34,125 nt of DNA from Paraburkholderia sp. UYCP14C. Its GTDB lineage: Bacteria > Pseudomonadota > Gammaproteobacteria > Burkholderiales > Burkholderiaceae. Location of the stretch: NCBI RefSeq assembly GCF_004197395.1, contig NZ_SELS01000072.1, positions 1 to 34,125 of the forward strand. The letters are read 5' to 3'. The position numbers and the translations under genes were made by a program. The notes under the pieces are model-generated. The model did not search any database. It worked only from the letters and a program-made list of their open reading frames with translations, and was not told the origin of the DNA. Below, piece after piece: positions 7,778 to 14,800 of this stretch. Every line of letters starts with the position of its first letter. The stretch's first letter is position 1.

Positions 7778-8017
7778 GGTGTTCTTCTGATTTGTCGTGT
7801 GGATCGTGCTGGGAAACCGCGCAGGCGCACCGTACGGTGCCTGGCCGGTAAGGAATCGCTCACATGATACGCGGGCCTCGCGCAGCGGGGCAGGCAAAGC
7901 CCGCGAGTCGCGCGATAATCGCGCAACGGCCGCGCGGTCGCCGGCGTGTGAATCTCCGTGGTCGAGCGACTTGCCGAGCGGACCGCGAACCCTCGCTCAC
8001 TTCCACGAGCAAACGAC

Positions 8018-8770
8018 ATGGACGACAAGGACTGGATCGCGGGTGCCGCGAAGGCGCTTGCGATCATCGAAGCATTCGACGAAGAGCACGCGCGCATGAC
8101 GCCCACGATGGTCGCCGCGCGCGCCGGCCTGTCGCGCACGGCCGCACGTCGCTATCTGCTGACGCTGCGCGAGCTCGGCTACGTCGACACCGACGGCAAG
8201 CTGTTCTGGCTCGCGCCGCGGGTGCTGCGGCTCGGCCAGTCTTACCTCGATTCGGCGCGCCTGCCGCGCACCGTGCAGCCGTTCCTGCAGCGGATCACCG
8301 CGACGGTGCAGGAAACCGCGCTGGTCGCGATCCTCGACGAACACGACGTCGTCTATGTCGCGCGCAACGGCGTGAATCGGGCGATGGCGGTCGGTTTCGT
8401 GACCGGTTCGCGCGCGCCGGCGCCGTTGTCGTCGGCGGGGCTCGTGCTGCTCGCGTTCCAGCCGCCCGACAGCATCGACCCGTGGCTCGCGTCGTATCCC
8501 ATCAAGGTTTTCACGCCGTACACCTATTCGACGGTCGAGCGGCTCAGGGAAGTGCTCGGCGAAATCCGCCGCAACGGCTACGTGGTCACCGACCAGCAAC
8601 TCGAGATCGGTGTGCGCGGCGTCGCGGTGCCGTTGCGCGACCGGCACGGTACGGTGGTCGCGGCGATCAGCGTCAGCATGCCGATCGGCGAGGAGTCGGC
8701 GAACGCCGCGCTGCACCGCGTTTTGCCGGCGCTGCAGGAGACCGCGAGCCTGCTGCGGAACCTCGTTTGA
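8018..8770 (+). CDS. IclR family transcriptional regulator (PcaR/PobR-like)
   Basis: A 250-residue regulator. Residues 8-65 form a winged helix (AKALAIIEAFDEEHARMTPT, then ARAGLSRTAARRYLLTLREL). Residues 75-248 are the IclR effector-binding domain, with DVVYVARNGVNRAMAVGF and the conserved SSAGLVLLAF. The fit is closest to the PcaR/PcaU/PobR branch, which senses aromatic acids such as protocatechuate or its products; the actual ligand is unknown. ATG 8018 is preceded by a weak CGAG ribosome site; the open frame extends to 7958 but the extension is not domain-like. No ring-cleavage genes are adjacent, so the divergent EamA gene is the nearest candidate target. Confidence 0.87.
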   Translation: MDDKDWIAGAAKALAIIEAFDEEHARMTPTMVAARAGLSRTAARRYLLTLRELGYVDTDGKLFWLAPRVLRLGQSYLDSARLPRTVQPFLQRITATVQETALVAILDEHDVVYVARNGVNRAMAVGFVTGSRAPAPLSSAGLVLLAFQPPDSIDPWLASYPIKVFTPYTYSTVERLREVLGEIRRNGYVVTDQQLEIGVRGVAVPLRDRHGTVVAAISVSMPIGEESANAALHRVLPALQETASLLRNLV

Positions 8771-8907
8771 GCGCGGCGAAGCGGTCGATGAAGGGCGCAG
8801 GAGGCGATTTTCGCGCACTCGGGAATGTCCCTGGTATGGCTTGCCGGTCGACTGAAAGCACGCTGAAAGCAGGCTGTCTCCCGGAAAATACATATCGAGT
8901 TTTACGC

Positions 8908-8936
8908 ATGACAAAACGCCTACGCTTGGGTAATAC
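8908..8936 (+). promoter_or_regulatory. Candidate sigma-70 promoter for the small exported protein
   Basis: ATGACA at 8908-8913 (5 of 6 bases of the -35 consensus) is followed by a 17-base spacer and TAATAC at 8931-8936. The -10 box is imperfect. Transcription would begin near 8943 and leave a leader of about 95 bases before the ATG at 9037. Confidence 0.4.
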
Positions 8937-9036
8937 TCTCCCGCGGGGAGCGCAAGGCGCCTCGAAGTCCAGCCCGCTCTACCGTGCAGCTGTATTCATT
9001 CACATTGACTCAGTCGTCTGGTTTGGGGATCTACAC

Positions 9037-9246
9037 ATGAAAAAAGTTATCGTCTCGCTCGCAGCCGCTTCGATCGCTCTCGTTTCCGTTCAGGCTTTCG
9101 CACAGGCATCGGATGCCGCTCCTGCGGCAGCTGCAAGCGCACCGAAGAAGCACCACATCAAGCAGCTGAAGACCCACGGCAAGAAGGCTCCGATTTCCGC
9201 CGCAGCTTCGGCCGCTGGCACGAACGACAAGGGCACGCAGAACTAA
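9037..9246 (+). CDS. Small basic exported protein
   Basis: A 69-residue protein with a clear signal peptide, MKKVIVSLAAASIALVSVQA, and likely cleavage after AFA. The mature 47 residues are an Ala-rich spacer, then a Lys/His-rich core (APKKHHIKQLKTHGKKAP), then an Ala/Ser/Gly tail. The composition resembles small acid-shock (Asr-like) periplasmic proteins, but that is similarity of composition only. The ribosome site GGGGAT lies about 8 bases before the ATG. The frame is open far upstream through the IclR gene, but only this last part is real. A strong terminator follows at 9332. Confidence 0.7.
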   Translation: MKKVIVSLAAASIALVSVQAFAQASDAAPAAAASAPKKHHIKQLKTHGKKAPISAAASAAGTNDKGTQN

Positions 9247-9331
9247 GCCGACGCCCGCCCGTCAGGCGGGTCGTACCGCTGCGTCGCGCCGCTTGGCGGC
9301 CGATGCGGCCGGTGGAGGCAAATGCGTTGCA

Positions 9332-9369
9332 AGCAAAAAGGCCGGAGCTCGCGCTCTGGCCTTTTTGCT
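9332..9369. terminator. Bidirectional intrinsic terminator
   Basis: A 17-bp stem with one G-T wobble and a TCGC loop spans 9332-9369. An A-run precedes and a T-run follows the GC-rich core, so it can end both the small exported protein (plus) and the minus-strand gene at 9397. Confidence 0.85.
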
Positions 9370-9396
9370 TTTGCGGCGGATTTTGCGGGCGGAGGA

Positions 9397-9675
9397 TCAG
9401 CCCGCAAGCCCGCGCCGGATCACTTCATCGAGCAGCCCGTTCAGGCCGTCCGGATGCGCGGCGGCGCGCGTCTTCAGTTCCTCCACCAGCTCGCTGTTGA
9501 GCTTGCAGGCAAACGGGACGAGGCCTTGCGCCTGGTCGAGCTTGCGCTGCTCGCGCCGGTCGATTTTCGGCTCGGTCGCCGTGCCCATGCCGCCACGGCT
9601 TGCGGCCGCGTGCTTCATCGCGTTGCCCAGTTTCAGCGCCTTGTTCTTTTCAAGGTCGGTTTTTTTCATCGCCAT
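9397..9675 (-). CDS. Small conserved protein with a ribbon-helix-helix-like C-terminus
   Basis: A 92-residue soluble protein. The N-terminal half is basic and Lys/Met-rich (KKTDLEKNKALKLGNAMKHA). The C-terminal part, LVPFACKLNSELVEELKTRA followed by LNGLLDEVIRRGL, has the strand-helix-turn-helix pattern of ribbon-helix-helix proteins (plasmid-partition or antitoxin-like DNA binders). The family is not one I can name. ATG 9675 is chosen for the GAGG about 9 bases upstream; a second ATG lies two codons later. No toxin-like neighbour is present. It shares the terminator at 9332-9369 with the converging gene. Confidence 0.65.
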   Translation of the reverse strand: MAMKKTDLEKNKALKLGNAMKHAAASRGGMGTATEPKIDRREQRKLDQAQGLVPFACKLNSELVEELKTRAAAHPDGLNGLLDEVIRRGLAG

Positions 9676-9728
9676 AGGAAAGGCCTCTGCCAAATAGATC
9701 AACCCGCATTGTACGCAAGCGCACGGCG

Positions 9729-10487
9729 TCAGCCGATGCGCTCCGGTGTGCCGGCGGACACGCTATCCATCAACGCGCGCATCCTCTGCCAATGCGTGCC
9801 TTCCCAGAATACGCGTCGGCATACGTCGCAGGTGACGAAGCGGCTATGCCGCTGGAGCACGCCGTGCGGCACGCGCGGGCCGGCTTCCTCACGCGCGATA
9901 CGTCGCAGCGGCGCATTGCATACCAGGCATAGCCGAAACGGTTGCGCGCTGCGCGCAAGATCGAGTCGATCGAACACTTCGCGCAACTGCTCGCGCGGCC
10001 GCAGCGCGCGTACGTAGCAGCCATGCGTGATGTTGCGGCGTTTGAGCAGCTCGCGGTCGCGCGTCAGCACGATGCGCTGCTGCGCGGCGGCGAGTGCCTC
10101 GATGTCGGCGTCGCGGAAGTGGTTGTCGTACAGCGTATCGAAGCCCGCGAGCCGCAGCAGCGGCGCGAGGCCGCCGAGATGCGCATCGGCGATGAAGCGC
10201 ATTACCCGCAGGGGCCGCTCGCGCACGCGCAGCAACGGCTGGATGTCGAGCGCCTCGAATTTCGGATAGACCGCGACGCGGTCGCCGTCGGCGAGCGGAT
10301 GATCGAAACCGACTGAGTCGCCGTTCACCAGGATCAATTCGACCTCGGTATGCGGTACCCCGAGCACCTCGATCATGTGCTTGGCGGTCGCGTCGCGCGC
10401 GCAGACGCAGGTGAACTCGCGCCGGCGCAGCGGCCGGGCGATGAAGTCGTTCAGCTCCTCGTAGAAGCGGAATGTCGCGGTGACCAT
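9729..10487 (-). CDS. Mut7-C RNase domain protein with N-terminal ubiquitin-like domain
   Basis: A 252-residue protein of three parts. Residues 1-80 form a ThiS/MoaD-like ubiquitin fold (FRFYEELNDF, then VELILVNGDSV and DGDRVAVYP). Residues 95-180 are a Mut7-C PIN-like nuclease domain with Asp101 in FIADAHLGGLA and the LTRDRELLKR segment (Asp144), likely metal-binding acids. Residues 185-225 form a zinc ribbon with Cys187/190 (CLVC) and Cys220/223 (CDVC). The family is predicted to cut RNA; biological targets are not known. ATG 10487 begins the ubiquitin-like strand; upstream residues in the open frame look like non-coding sequence. It is divergent from the dehydrogenase at 10581. Confidence 0.86.
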   Translation of the reverse strand: MVTATFRFYEELNDFIARPLRRREFTCVCARDATAKHMIEVLGVPHTEVELILVNGDSVGFDHPLADGDRVAVYPKFEALDIQPLLRVRERPLRVMRFIADAHLGGLAPLLRLAGFDTLYDNHFRDADIEALAAAQQRIVLTRDRELLKRRNITHGCYVRALRPREQLREVFDRLDLARSAQPFRLCLVCNAPLRRIAREEAGPRVPHGVLQRHSRFVTCDVCRRVFWEGTHWQRMRALMDSVSAGTPERIG

Positions 10488-10580
10488 GCCTGCAGTATCG
10501 CACCGCTCGGGTTGCGGGTTGTCCTGCGCTTGTCGCATGAGTGTGCTTTACTTCGGGTTCTTTAGAAGACGGAGCGATAG

Positions 10581-11450
10581 ATGGACATCGGTTTTATCGG
10601 TCTCGGCGAGATGGGCGCCGTGATGGTTGCAAACATTCTGAAAGCCGGGCATCAGGTGCGCGTGTGGAACCGCTCGCCGGAAAAGGCGCAGCCACTGGCC
10701 GGGCTGGGCGCGCAGATCGTCGCGACGCCGGCAGAAGCGTTTGCGGGCGACGCCGTGTTCTCGATGCTCGCCGACGATGCCGCGCTGCGTGAAGTCATCA
10801 CCGCGTCGCTGCTCGAACATGCGCCGCGCGGGCTGATCCACGCGAACATGGCGACGATTTCCGTGACCCTCGCCGAGGAACTGGCGACCGCGCACGCGTC
10901 GCGCGGCGTGCATTATGTGGCCGCGCCGGTGCTAGGGCGCCCCGACGTCGCGGCCGCCGGCAAGCTGACGATCGTGGCAGGCGGCCCGGCCGAATCGATC
11001 GACCGGATCCAGCCGATTTTCGACGCGCTCGGCCAGAAGACCTGGCGCATCGGCTCGCTGCCGCAGCAGGCGAACGTGATGAAGCTGGCCGCGAACTTCA
11101 TGCTCGGCGCGGCGATCGAGACGCTCGGCGAAGCGTCCGCGCTCGTAACAGGCCACGGTGTCGCGATGCAGGACTTCCTCGACGTGATCACGAGCGGCCT
11201 GTTCCCGGGACCGGTTTACTCGGGCTACGGCAAGCTGATCGCCGAGCAGCGCTTCGAGCCGGCGCTGTTCAAGGCGCGCCTGGGGCTGAAGGACGTGCGC
11301 CTCGCGCTCGCCGCCGCCGATGCGGTGACGACCCCGATGCCGGTCGCGAGCGTGGTTCGCGACAGCCTGATCGAAGCGATCGCGCATGGCGACGGCGAGA
11401 AGGATTTCGCCGTGCTGGGCCAGGTGGCGGCGCGGCGCGCCGGCCGTTGA
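10581..11450 (+). CDS. NAD(P)-dependent beta-hydroxyacid dehydrogenase (3-hydroxyisobutyrate dehydrogenase family)
   Basis: A 289-residue cytosolic enzyme of normal family length. The N-terminal Rossmann fold has GLGEMG at residues 7-12 and WNRSPEKAQPL after strand 2; Asn30-Arg31 there suggests NADP preference, as in glyoxylate/succinic semialdehyde reductases. The C-terminal helical domain carries the catalytic Lys168 in NVMKLAANF. A substrate-binding Gly-rich segment seen in many members is replaced by APVLGRPDVAAAGKLT, typical of the glyoxylate-reductase-like branch. Possible substrates are 3-hydroxyisobutyrate, tartronate semialdehyde or similar. The start has a well-placed GGAG. The gene stands alone. 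Confidence 0.86.
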   Translation: MDIGFIGLGEMGAVMVANILKAGHQVRVWNRSPEKAQPLAGLGAQIVATPAEAFAGDAVFSMLADDAALREVITASLLEHAPRGLIHANMATISVTLAEELATAHASRGVHYVAAPVLGRPDVAAAGKLTIVAGGPAESIDRIQPIFDALGQKTWRIGSLPQQANVMKLAANFMLGAAIETLGEASALVTGHGVAMQDFLDVITSGLFPGPVYSGYGKLIAEQRFEPALFKARLGLKDVRLALAAADAVTTPMPVASVVRDSLIEAIAHGDGEKDFAVLGQVAARRAGR

Positions 11451-11558
11451 CGGTGGCCGTCGATCGCCGCACGCGAGCGATCGACGTAACGTGGCCGCAT
11501 GGAGCCATGCCGGGCGGCAAGGCATAATAGCCGCCCGATTTCCCTATCCCCGATTCCG

Positions 11559-12194
11559 ATGACTCTGCATACCTGGTGGCTGTTCGCCGCCACCGTTTTC
11601 GTCGTTTCCGCGATTCCCGGTCCCAACATGCTGCTCGTGATGACGCACGGCGCCCAGCACGGCCTGCGCCGCGCGAGCGCGACGATGGCCGGCTGTCTGT
11701 CGGCGCTGGTGCTGATGCTGGCGGTATCGGCCGCGGGGCTCGGCGTGTTTCTGGCGGCATGGCCGACCATGTTCAACGCTTTGCGCATGATCGGCGCGGC
11801 TTATCTCGTGTATCTGGGCATCAAGGCATGGCGCGCGCCGGCCGACGAAACCGCCGCGCAGAACGTCGATGAACTTTCGGCCAGGCCCGCGCGCTCGCGC
11901 TTCGCGCTGTTTCGCAACGGCTTTCTGGTCGCAAGCAGCAATCCGAAGGCGATCCTGTTCGCGGCCGCGCTGCTGCCCCAATTCATCGATGCCACCCAGC
12001 CGAAGTTGCCGCAGTTCGGCGTGCTGCTCGCGACGTTCGCGTCGATCGAGGTCAGCTGGTATCTGGTGTACGCGGGTTTCGGCACTCGCATCGGCGTAAA
12101 GCTGAAGAGCCGCAGCGTCGCGCGAATGTTCAACCGGCTGACGGGCGGTGTGTTCGTCGGTTTCGGCGCGATGATGGCGCTGGTGCGCCAGTAA
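11559..12194 (+). CDS. LysE/RhtB family amino-acid exporter
   Basis: A 211-residue inner-membrane protein with about six helices. It begins with MTLHTWWLFAATVFVVSAIP and the family motif PGPNMLLVMTHGAQHG. The central loop after helix 3 has YLGIKAW, followed by FRNGFLVASSNPKAILFAAA, also typical of LysE/RhtB exporters. These expel amino acids such as homoserine, threonine, leucine or lysine; the substrate here is unknown. ATG 11559 is the first start that begins the family N-terminus. A CATAAT about 30 bases upstream may be a -10 box, but no -35 is clear. Confidence 0.86.
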   Translation: MTLHTWWLFAATVFVVSAIPGPNMLLVMTHGAQHGLRRASATMAGCLSALVLMLAVSAAGLGVFLAAWPTMFNALRMIGAAYLVYLGIKAWRAPADETAAQNVDELSARPARSRFALFRNGFLVASSNPKAILFAAALLPQFIDATQPKLPQFGVLLATFASIEVSWYLVYAGFGTRIGVKLKSRSVARMFNRLTGGVFVGFGAMMALVRQ

Positions 12195-12264
12195 GCACCC
12201 CGCCTCCCGGCAGACAAGGGGAAACTGAAGCGTACTGATGTGACCGTTGTATGTTTGCAACTTG

Positions 12265-12276
12265 AGGGTCAACCCT
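12265..12276. promoter_or_regulatory. Operator-like inverted repeat upstream of the candidate small RNA
   Basis: AGGGT-CA-ACCCT is a perfect inverted repeat ending about 11 bases before the -35 box at 12287. TTGCAAC also occurs twice, at 12255-12261 and 12287-12293. The position fits an activator or repressor site. Confidence 0.35.
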
Positions 12277-12286
12277 AATTTTAATG

Positions 12287-12315
12287 TTGCAACGCACCAA
12301 GCGGTTTGCTATAGT
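12287..12315 (+). promoter_or_regulatory. Sigma-70-type promoter of the candidate small RNA
   Basis: TTGCAA at 12287-12292, a 17-base spacer and TATAGT at 12310-12315 (5 of 6 bases). Start of transcription is expected near 12322. No coding gene on the plus strand follows, only the short transcript and its terminator. Confidence 0.6.
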
Positions 12316-12321
12316 ACGTCT

Positions 12322-12382
12322 TGTCTCCTCCATGTCTCCTCTGATATGGATTCAGCCCGCCAACTTAGGCGGGCTTTTTTTT
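12322..12382 (+). ncRNA. Candidate small RNA with tandem anti-Shine-Dalgarno motifs
   Basis: Between the promoter at 12287-12315 and the terminator at 12354-12382 lies a transcript of about 60 nt with no ORF. Its single-stranded 5' part holds TGTCTCCTC twice (12322-12330 and 12333-12341), 11 bases apart. CUCCUC can pair with ribosome binding sites, as in CcsR-type and other C-rich regulatory RNAs. The 3' part is a terminator hairpin with a long U-run, typical of Hfq-binding RNAs. It is therefore a stand-alone regulatory RNA candidate; expression and targets are inferred only. Confidence 0.5.
12354..12382 (+). terminator. Strong intrinsic terminator
   Basis: AGCCCGCC (12354-12361), a 6-base loop and GGCGGGCT (12368-12375) are followed by eight or nine T. 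It works in the plus direction and would also stop read-through from the LysE gene. Confidence 0.88.
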
Positions 12383-12438
12383 GCCCGAAATTCGCCGCGT
12401 GCGGGCAAGCGCCACCGCGATCCGAAAGCAGGCCGAAC

Positions 12439-13263
12439 TCAGAACTTATACGACACGGCCAGGTAGGAAATGATCGGGTTCGCGCTCAGATCCGCCTTCG
12501 ACACGCCAAGCTCCGTCCCATCCGCCGCCTTGATGATGACCGACGACGTCGTCTTCAGCGGGATATACGTGACCGATGCGACGAGCCCCCAGTGCTCGGT
12601 GATGTTGTACGCGAGGCCCGCGTTGAACACCGGCGCCCACGACGACGACGCCTTCGCCGACACCTGCGTCAGCCCCGGCTTGCCCGCTCCGGCGGCGAGC
12701 ACGGCGCCGAGGTTCTCCTGCGTCGATTGCACGAAGTTCTGGCTTAGCTGGACATCGGAGAACCAGTTGTACGACACGCCGACGCCGACGAACGGCCGCA
12801 GCTTCGCGCTCGGCGTGTTGAAGTAGTACTGGAACAGCAGTGCCGGGCTCCACTGGCGCACGCTCTTCACGATCGGATTGGCCTGCGGATCGCCCAGATC
12901 CTGCTGGCCGAGCGCGCCGGCCGGTCCCGGCGGTTTGATCGTGCCGTGGCCGTAGATCTTGAACGTCGGCGGCAGGCCCGCGACGGTCGTCACCGCGATG
13001 TGGTCGGTCAGGTAATGGCTGAACACCAGGCCGACCGTGTTGGCGGAGTTGGTCGACAGACCCGTGCCGGGCGACGTGAACGAACTGGGCAGCCGCAGCG
13101 GCGTGTTGATCGGCGTCGGCGCGACGTAGGTCGTGAGCGGCGTGCTCGAATCCTGCGGCATCACGTGGAACCAGCCGAGCGCGGCAACGTTGTCGCCCGC
13201 ATGCTGGGCGTAGGCACTGGCCGACAGCAGCGTCGCCAGTATCGCGATACAGATTTTATTCAT
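12439..13263 (-). CDS. OmpW family outer membrane protein
   Basis: A 274-residue outer membrane protein. The signal peptide ends near residue 19 (SASAYA-QHAG). The mature part is beta-rich with alternating hydrophobic strands, including FSHYLTDHIAVTTVAGLPPT, LRPFVGVGVSYNWFSDVQLS and a C-terminal SYLAVSYKF ending in Phe, the usual signal for outer-membrane assembly. OmpW forms a narrow 8-strand barrel that lets small hydrophobic molecules pass. It is larger than the typical OmpW (about 210 residues) because of long Pro/Thr-rich and Gly/Pro-rich loops. GAGG lies 6 bases before the ATG. It is the third gene after two DUF2957 lipoproteins on the same strand. Confidence 0.85.
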   Translation of the reverse strand: MNKICIAILATLLSASAYAQHAGDNVAALGWFHVMPQDSSTPLTTYVAPTPINTPLRLPSSFTSPGTGLSTNSANTVGLVFSHYLTDHIAVTTVAGLPPTFKIYGHGTIKPPGPAGALGQQDLGDPQANPIVKSVRQWSPALLFQYYFNTPSAKLRPFVGVGVSYNWFSDVQLSQNFVQSTQENLGAVLAAGAGKPGLTQVSAKASSSWAPVFNAGLAYNITEHWGLVASVTYIPLKTTSSVIIKAADGTELGVSKADLSANPIISYLAVSYKF

Positions 13264-13417
13264 CGTGTTCCTCTTCGGGCGCCGCAGCGCTCGAGCGCGC
13301 GCGACGGGCGGCGACGGGCCGTGGGCCCGGCCGCTGAGTGGGAGGTTCGGAGGGCGTGAGCCGCCGCGTCGCCGCGTGCTCTGCCGGCGAGGCAGGCACC
13401 ACGGCGCGCGGCGCCGG

Positions 13418-14677
13418 TCACTGGACGAAGGCGCCGATCGTGAAGTACGGCGAAGCGGCGTTGGTCATGTCGAGGTAGCCCAACACACCGCCTGTGAAGA
13501 TCATCTTTCCGGTCGGCTTCGTGCCGGTCGATGCGCCCACCTGCGTGGTCGTCACGACGCCCGGCACGGTCTGCGTGAAGTCCAGATTCAGTGCGGTCGC
13601 GAGCGAAGCCTGCGACGCGTTGAACGGATCGAGCAGCGTGGCCTCGCTGCCCTCGAGCGCGGTGGTGCGGTAATCGAACTGGCTATCCACGCCGATGTAC
13701 TCGCCGTTCTGCGCATTCGCCGCGGTGGCCGTTTGCGGGGCGAGGATCGAGATGCCGGATTCGTCGTCGGCGTAGGGGCCGGTCGAGCCGTTGACCGGCG
13801 TGGTCGCCGACGGGTTCGCGGCGCCGGTGCGCACGAGGATCGGCACCAGTTGGCCCTTCAGCTTGCCGACGATCATGTAGCCGCGCGCTTTGGGCGTCGT
13901 CGCGAGCGTCGGCTTCGCTTGGCCCCGGAAATTGTCGGTTTCGAACGCGCCGCTGCCGCTATCGCCCGCGACCGGGAAGTTGCTGCCGGGCTGCTGGCAG
14001 ATACCGGCGTTGACGCCGGTGTTGTCGCACTCGGTCCACGTGCCGTCTTTGTTGATCGTGATCTTCGAATCGACCGCGACCGGCGCGAAGTTCTGCGACG
14101 GCACCTGGTGATAGCCGAGCTGGTTGTACGTGCCCGCGACGTTCGCAAGATTCGTCTCGATCGACGAAAAGCCGATGAACGGGTAGTACGGGAACGTGGT
14201 ATCGGGCACCGCGCCAACGCCGAGCACACCGCCGAACGAGATTTCCGCGCCGGGAATCGTGCCGCCCGCTACACCTTCACCCACGAATATCCGCGCCGGC
14301 CGGCTCGCATCGAGACTCGCGCCGTTCAGACGGAACGCACACTGGTTCAGCTTGCTTGTCGGCAGCAGCGTTTCCTGGGTCAGCGTGCCGCTCGCCGTCT
14401 GGCCCGCGCGAGTCGGGGTGACGGTGCCGGTGGTGGCGGGAATCGGCGACTGGATATAGCTCACCTGCCACGTCATCTTCGTCGTATCGAGCTGCAGCTT
14501 GACGAGTTCGCCGTCGCCGCCGCCGCCCGTGAAGACCGTGCCGTAATCGAGCGACGCAGGGCACAGCCGCGTTTCGGTCATCGGTCCGTCGCCGTTACTG
14601 CTGCCGCCGCCACCACCGCCGCACGCCCCCAGCAACGGTGCGCACAGTGCCAGCACCGAAATGATTTTCGAATTCAT
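13418..14677 (-). CDS. DUF2957 family lipoprotein, copy 2
   Basis: A 419-residue secreted lipoprotein. The signal peptide ends in LLGAC followed by a run of six Gly. I recognise the body as DUF2957, a family of unknown function found in Burkholderia. Shared features with copy 1 (14801-16186) are the N-terminal CPASLDYGTVF region, LxSPIPxT, an ARIFVGEGVAGGTIPGA segment, YYPFIGFSS, the ADDESGISILAP motif and a C-terminal SPYFTIGAF. Two further Cys pairs may form disulphides. GGGAGG lies just before ATG 14677; the frame is open to 14728 but the extension is not signal-like. The gap to copy 1 is 123 bases and to ompW-like 154 bases, so co-transcription is likely. Confidence 0.82.
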   Translation of the reverse strand: MNSKIISVLALCAPLLGACGGGGGGSSNGDGPMTETRLCPASLDYGTVFTGGGGDGELVKLQLDTTKMTWQVSYIQSPIPATTGTVTPTRAGQTASGTLTQETLLPTSKLNQCAFRLNGASLDASRPARIFVGEGVAGGTIPGAEISFGGVLGVGAVPDTTFPYYPFIGFSSIETNLANVAGTYNQLGYHQVPSQNFAPVAVDSKITINKDGTWTECDNTGVNAGICQQPGSNFPVAGDSGSGAFETDNFRGQAKPTLATTPKARGYMIVGKLKGQLVPILVRTGAANPSATTPVNGSTGPYADDESGISILAPQTATAANAQNGEYIGVDSQFDYRTTALEGSEATLLDPFNASQASLATALNLDFTQTVPGVVTTTQVGASTGTKPTGKMIFTGGVLGYLDMTNAASPYFTIGAFVQ

Positions 14678-14800
14678 ACCGCCTCCCGGATGTTCTCGTT
14701 GTGTGTGGCCGGCTCCCATTCCGGCCACCTTCCGCCCATGTGTCCCGCACTGAGCAGCGCGGGTCGACTGCGCGTTGCGCGCAGCGGGTGCCTGTTGCTC

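Noticed and set aside
7864-9036. Upstream part of a 460-codon plus-strand frame ending with the small exported protein
   Set aside because: It overlaps the IclR gene in another frame; only the last 69 codons, from ATG 9037, have a ribosome site and signal peptide.
9397-10487. Toxin-antitoxin pair made of the ribbon-helix-helix-like protein and the PIN-like Mut7-C protein
   Set aside because: The order and separate starts fit, but the Mut7-C protein has the long three-domain layout of a stand-alone family and the smaller protein is not close to a known antitoxin.
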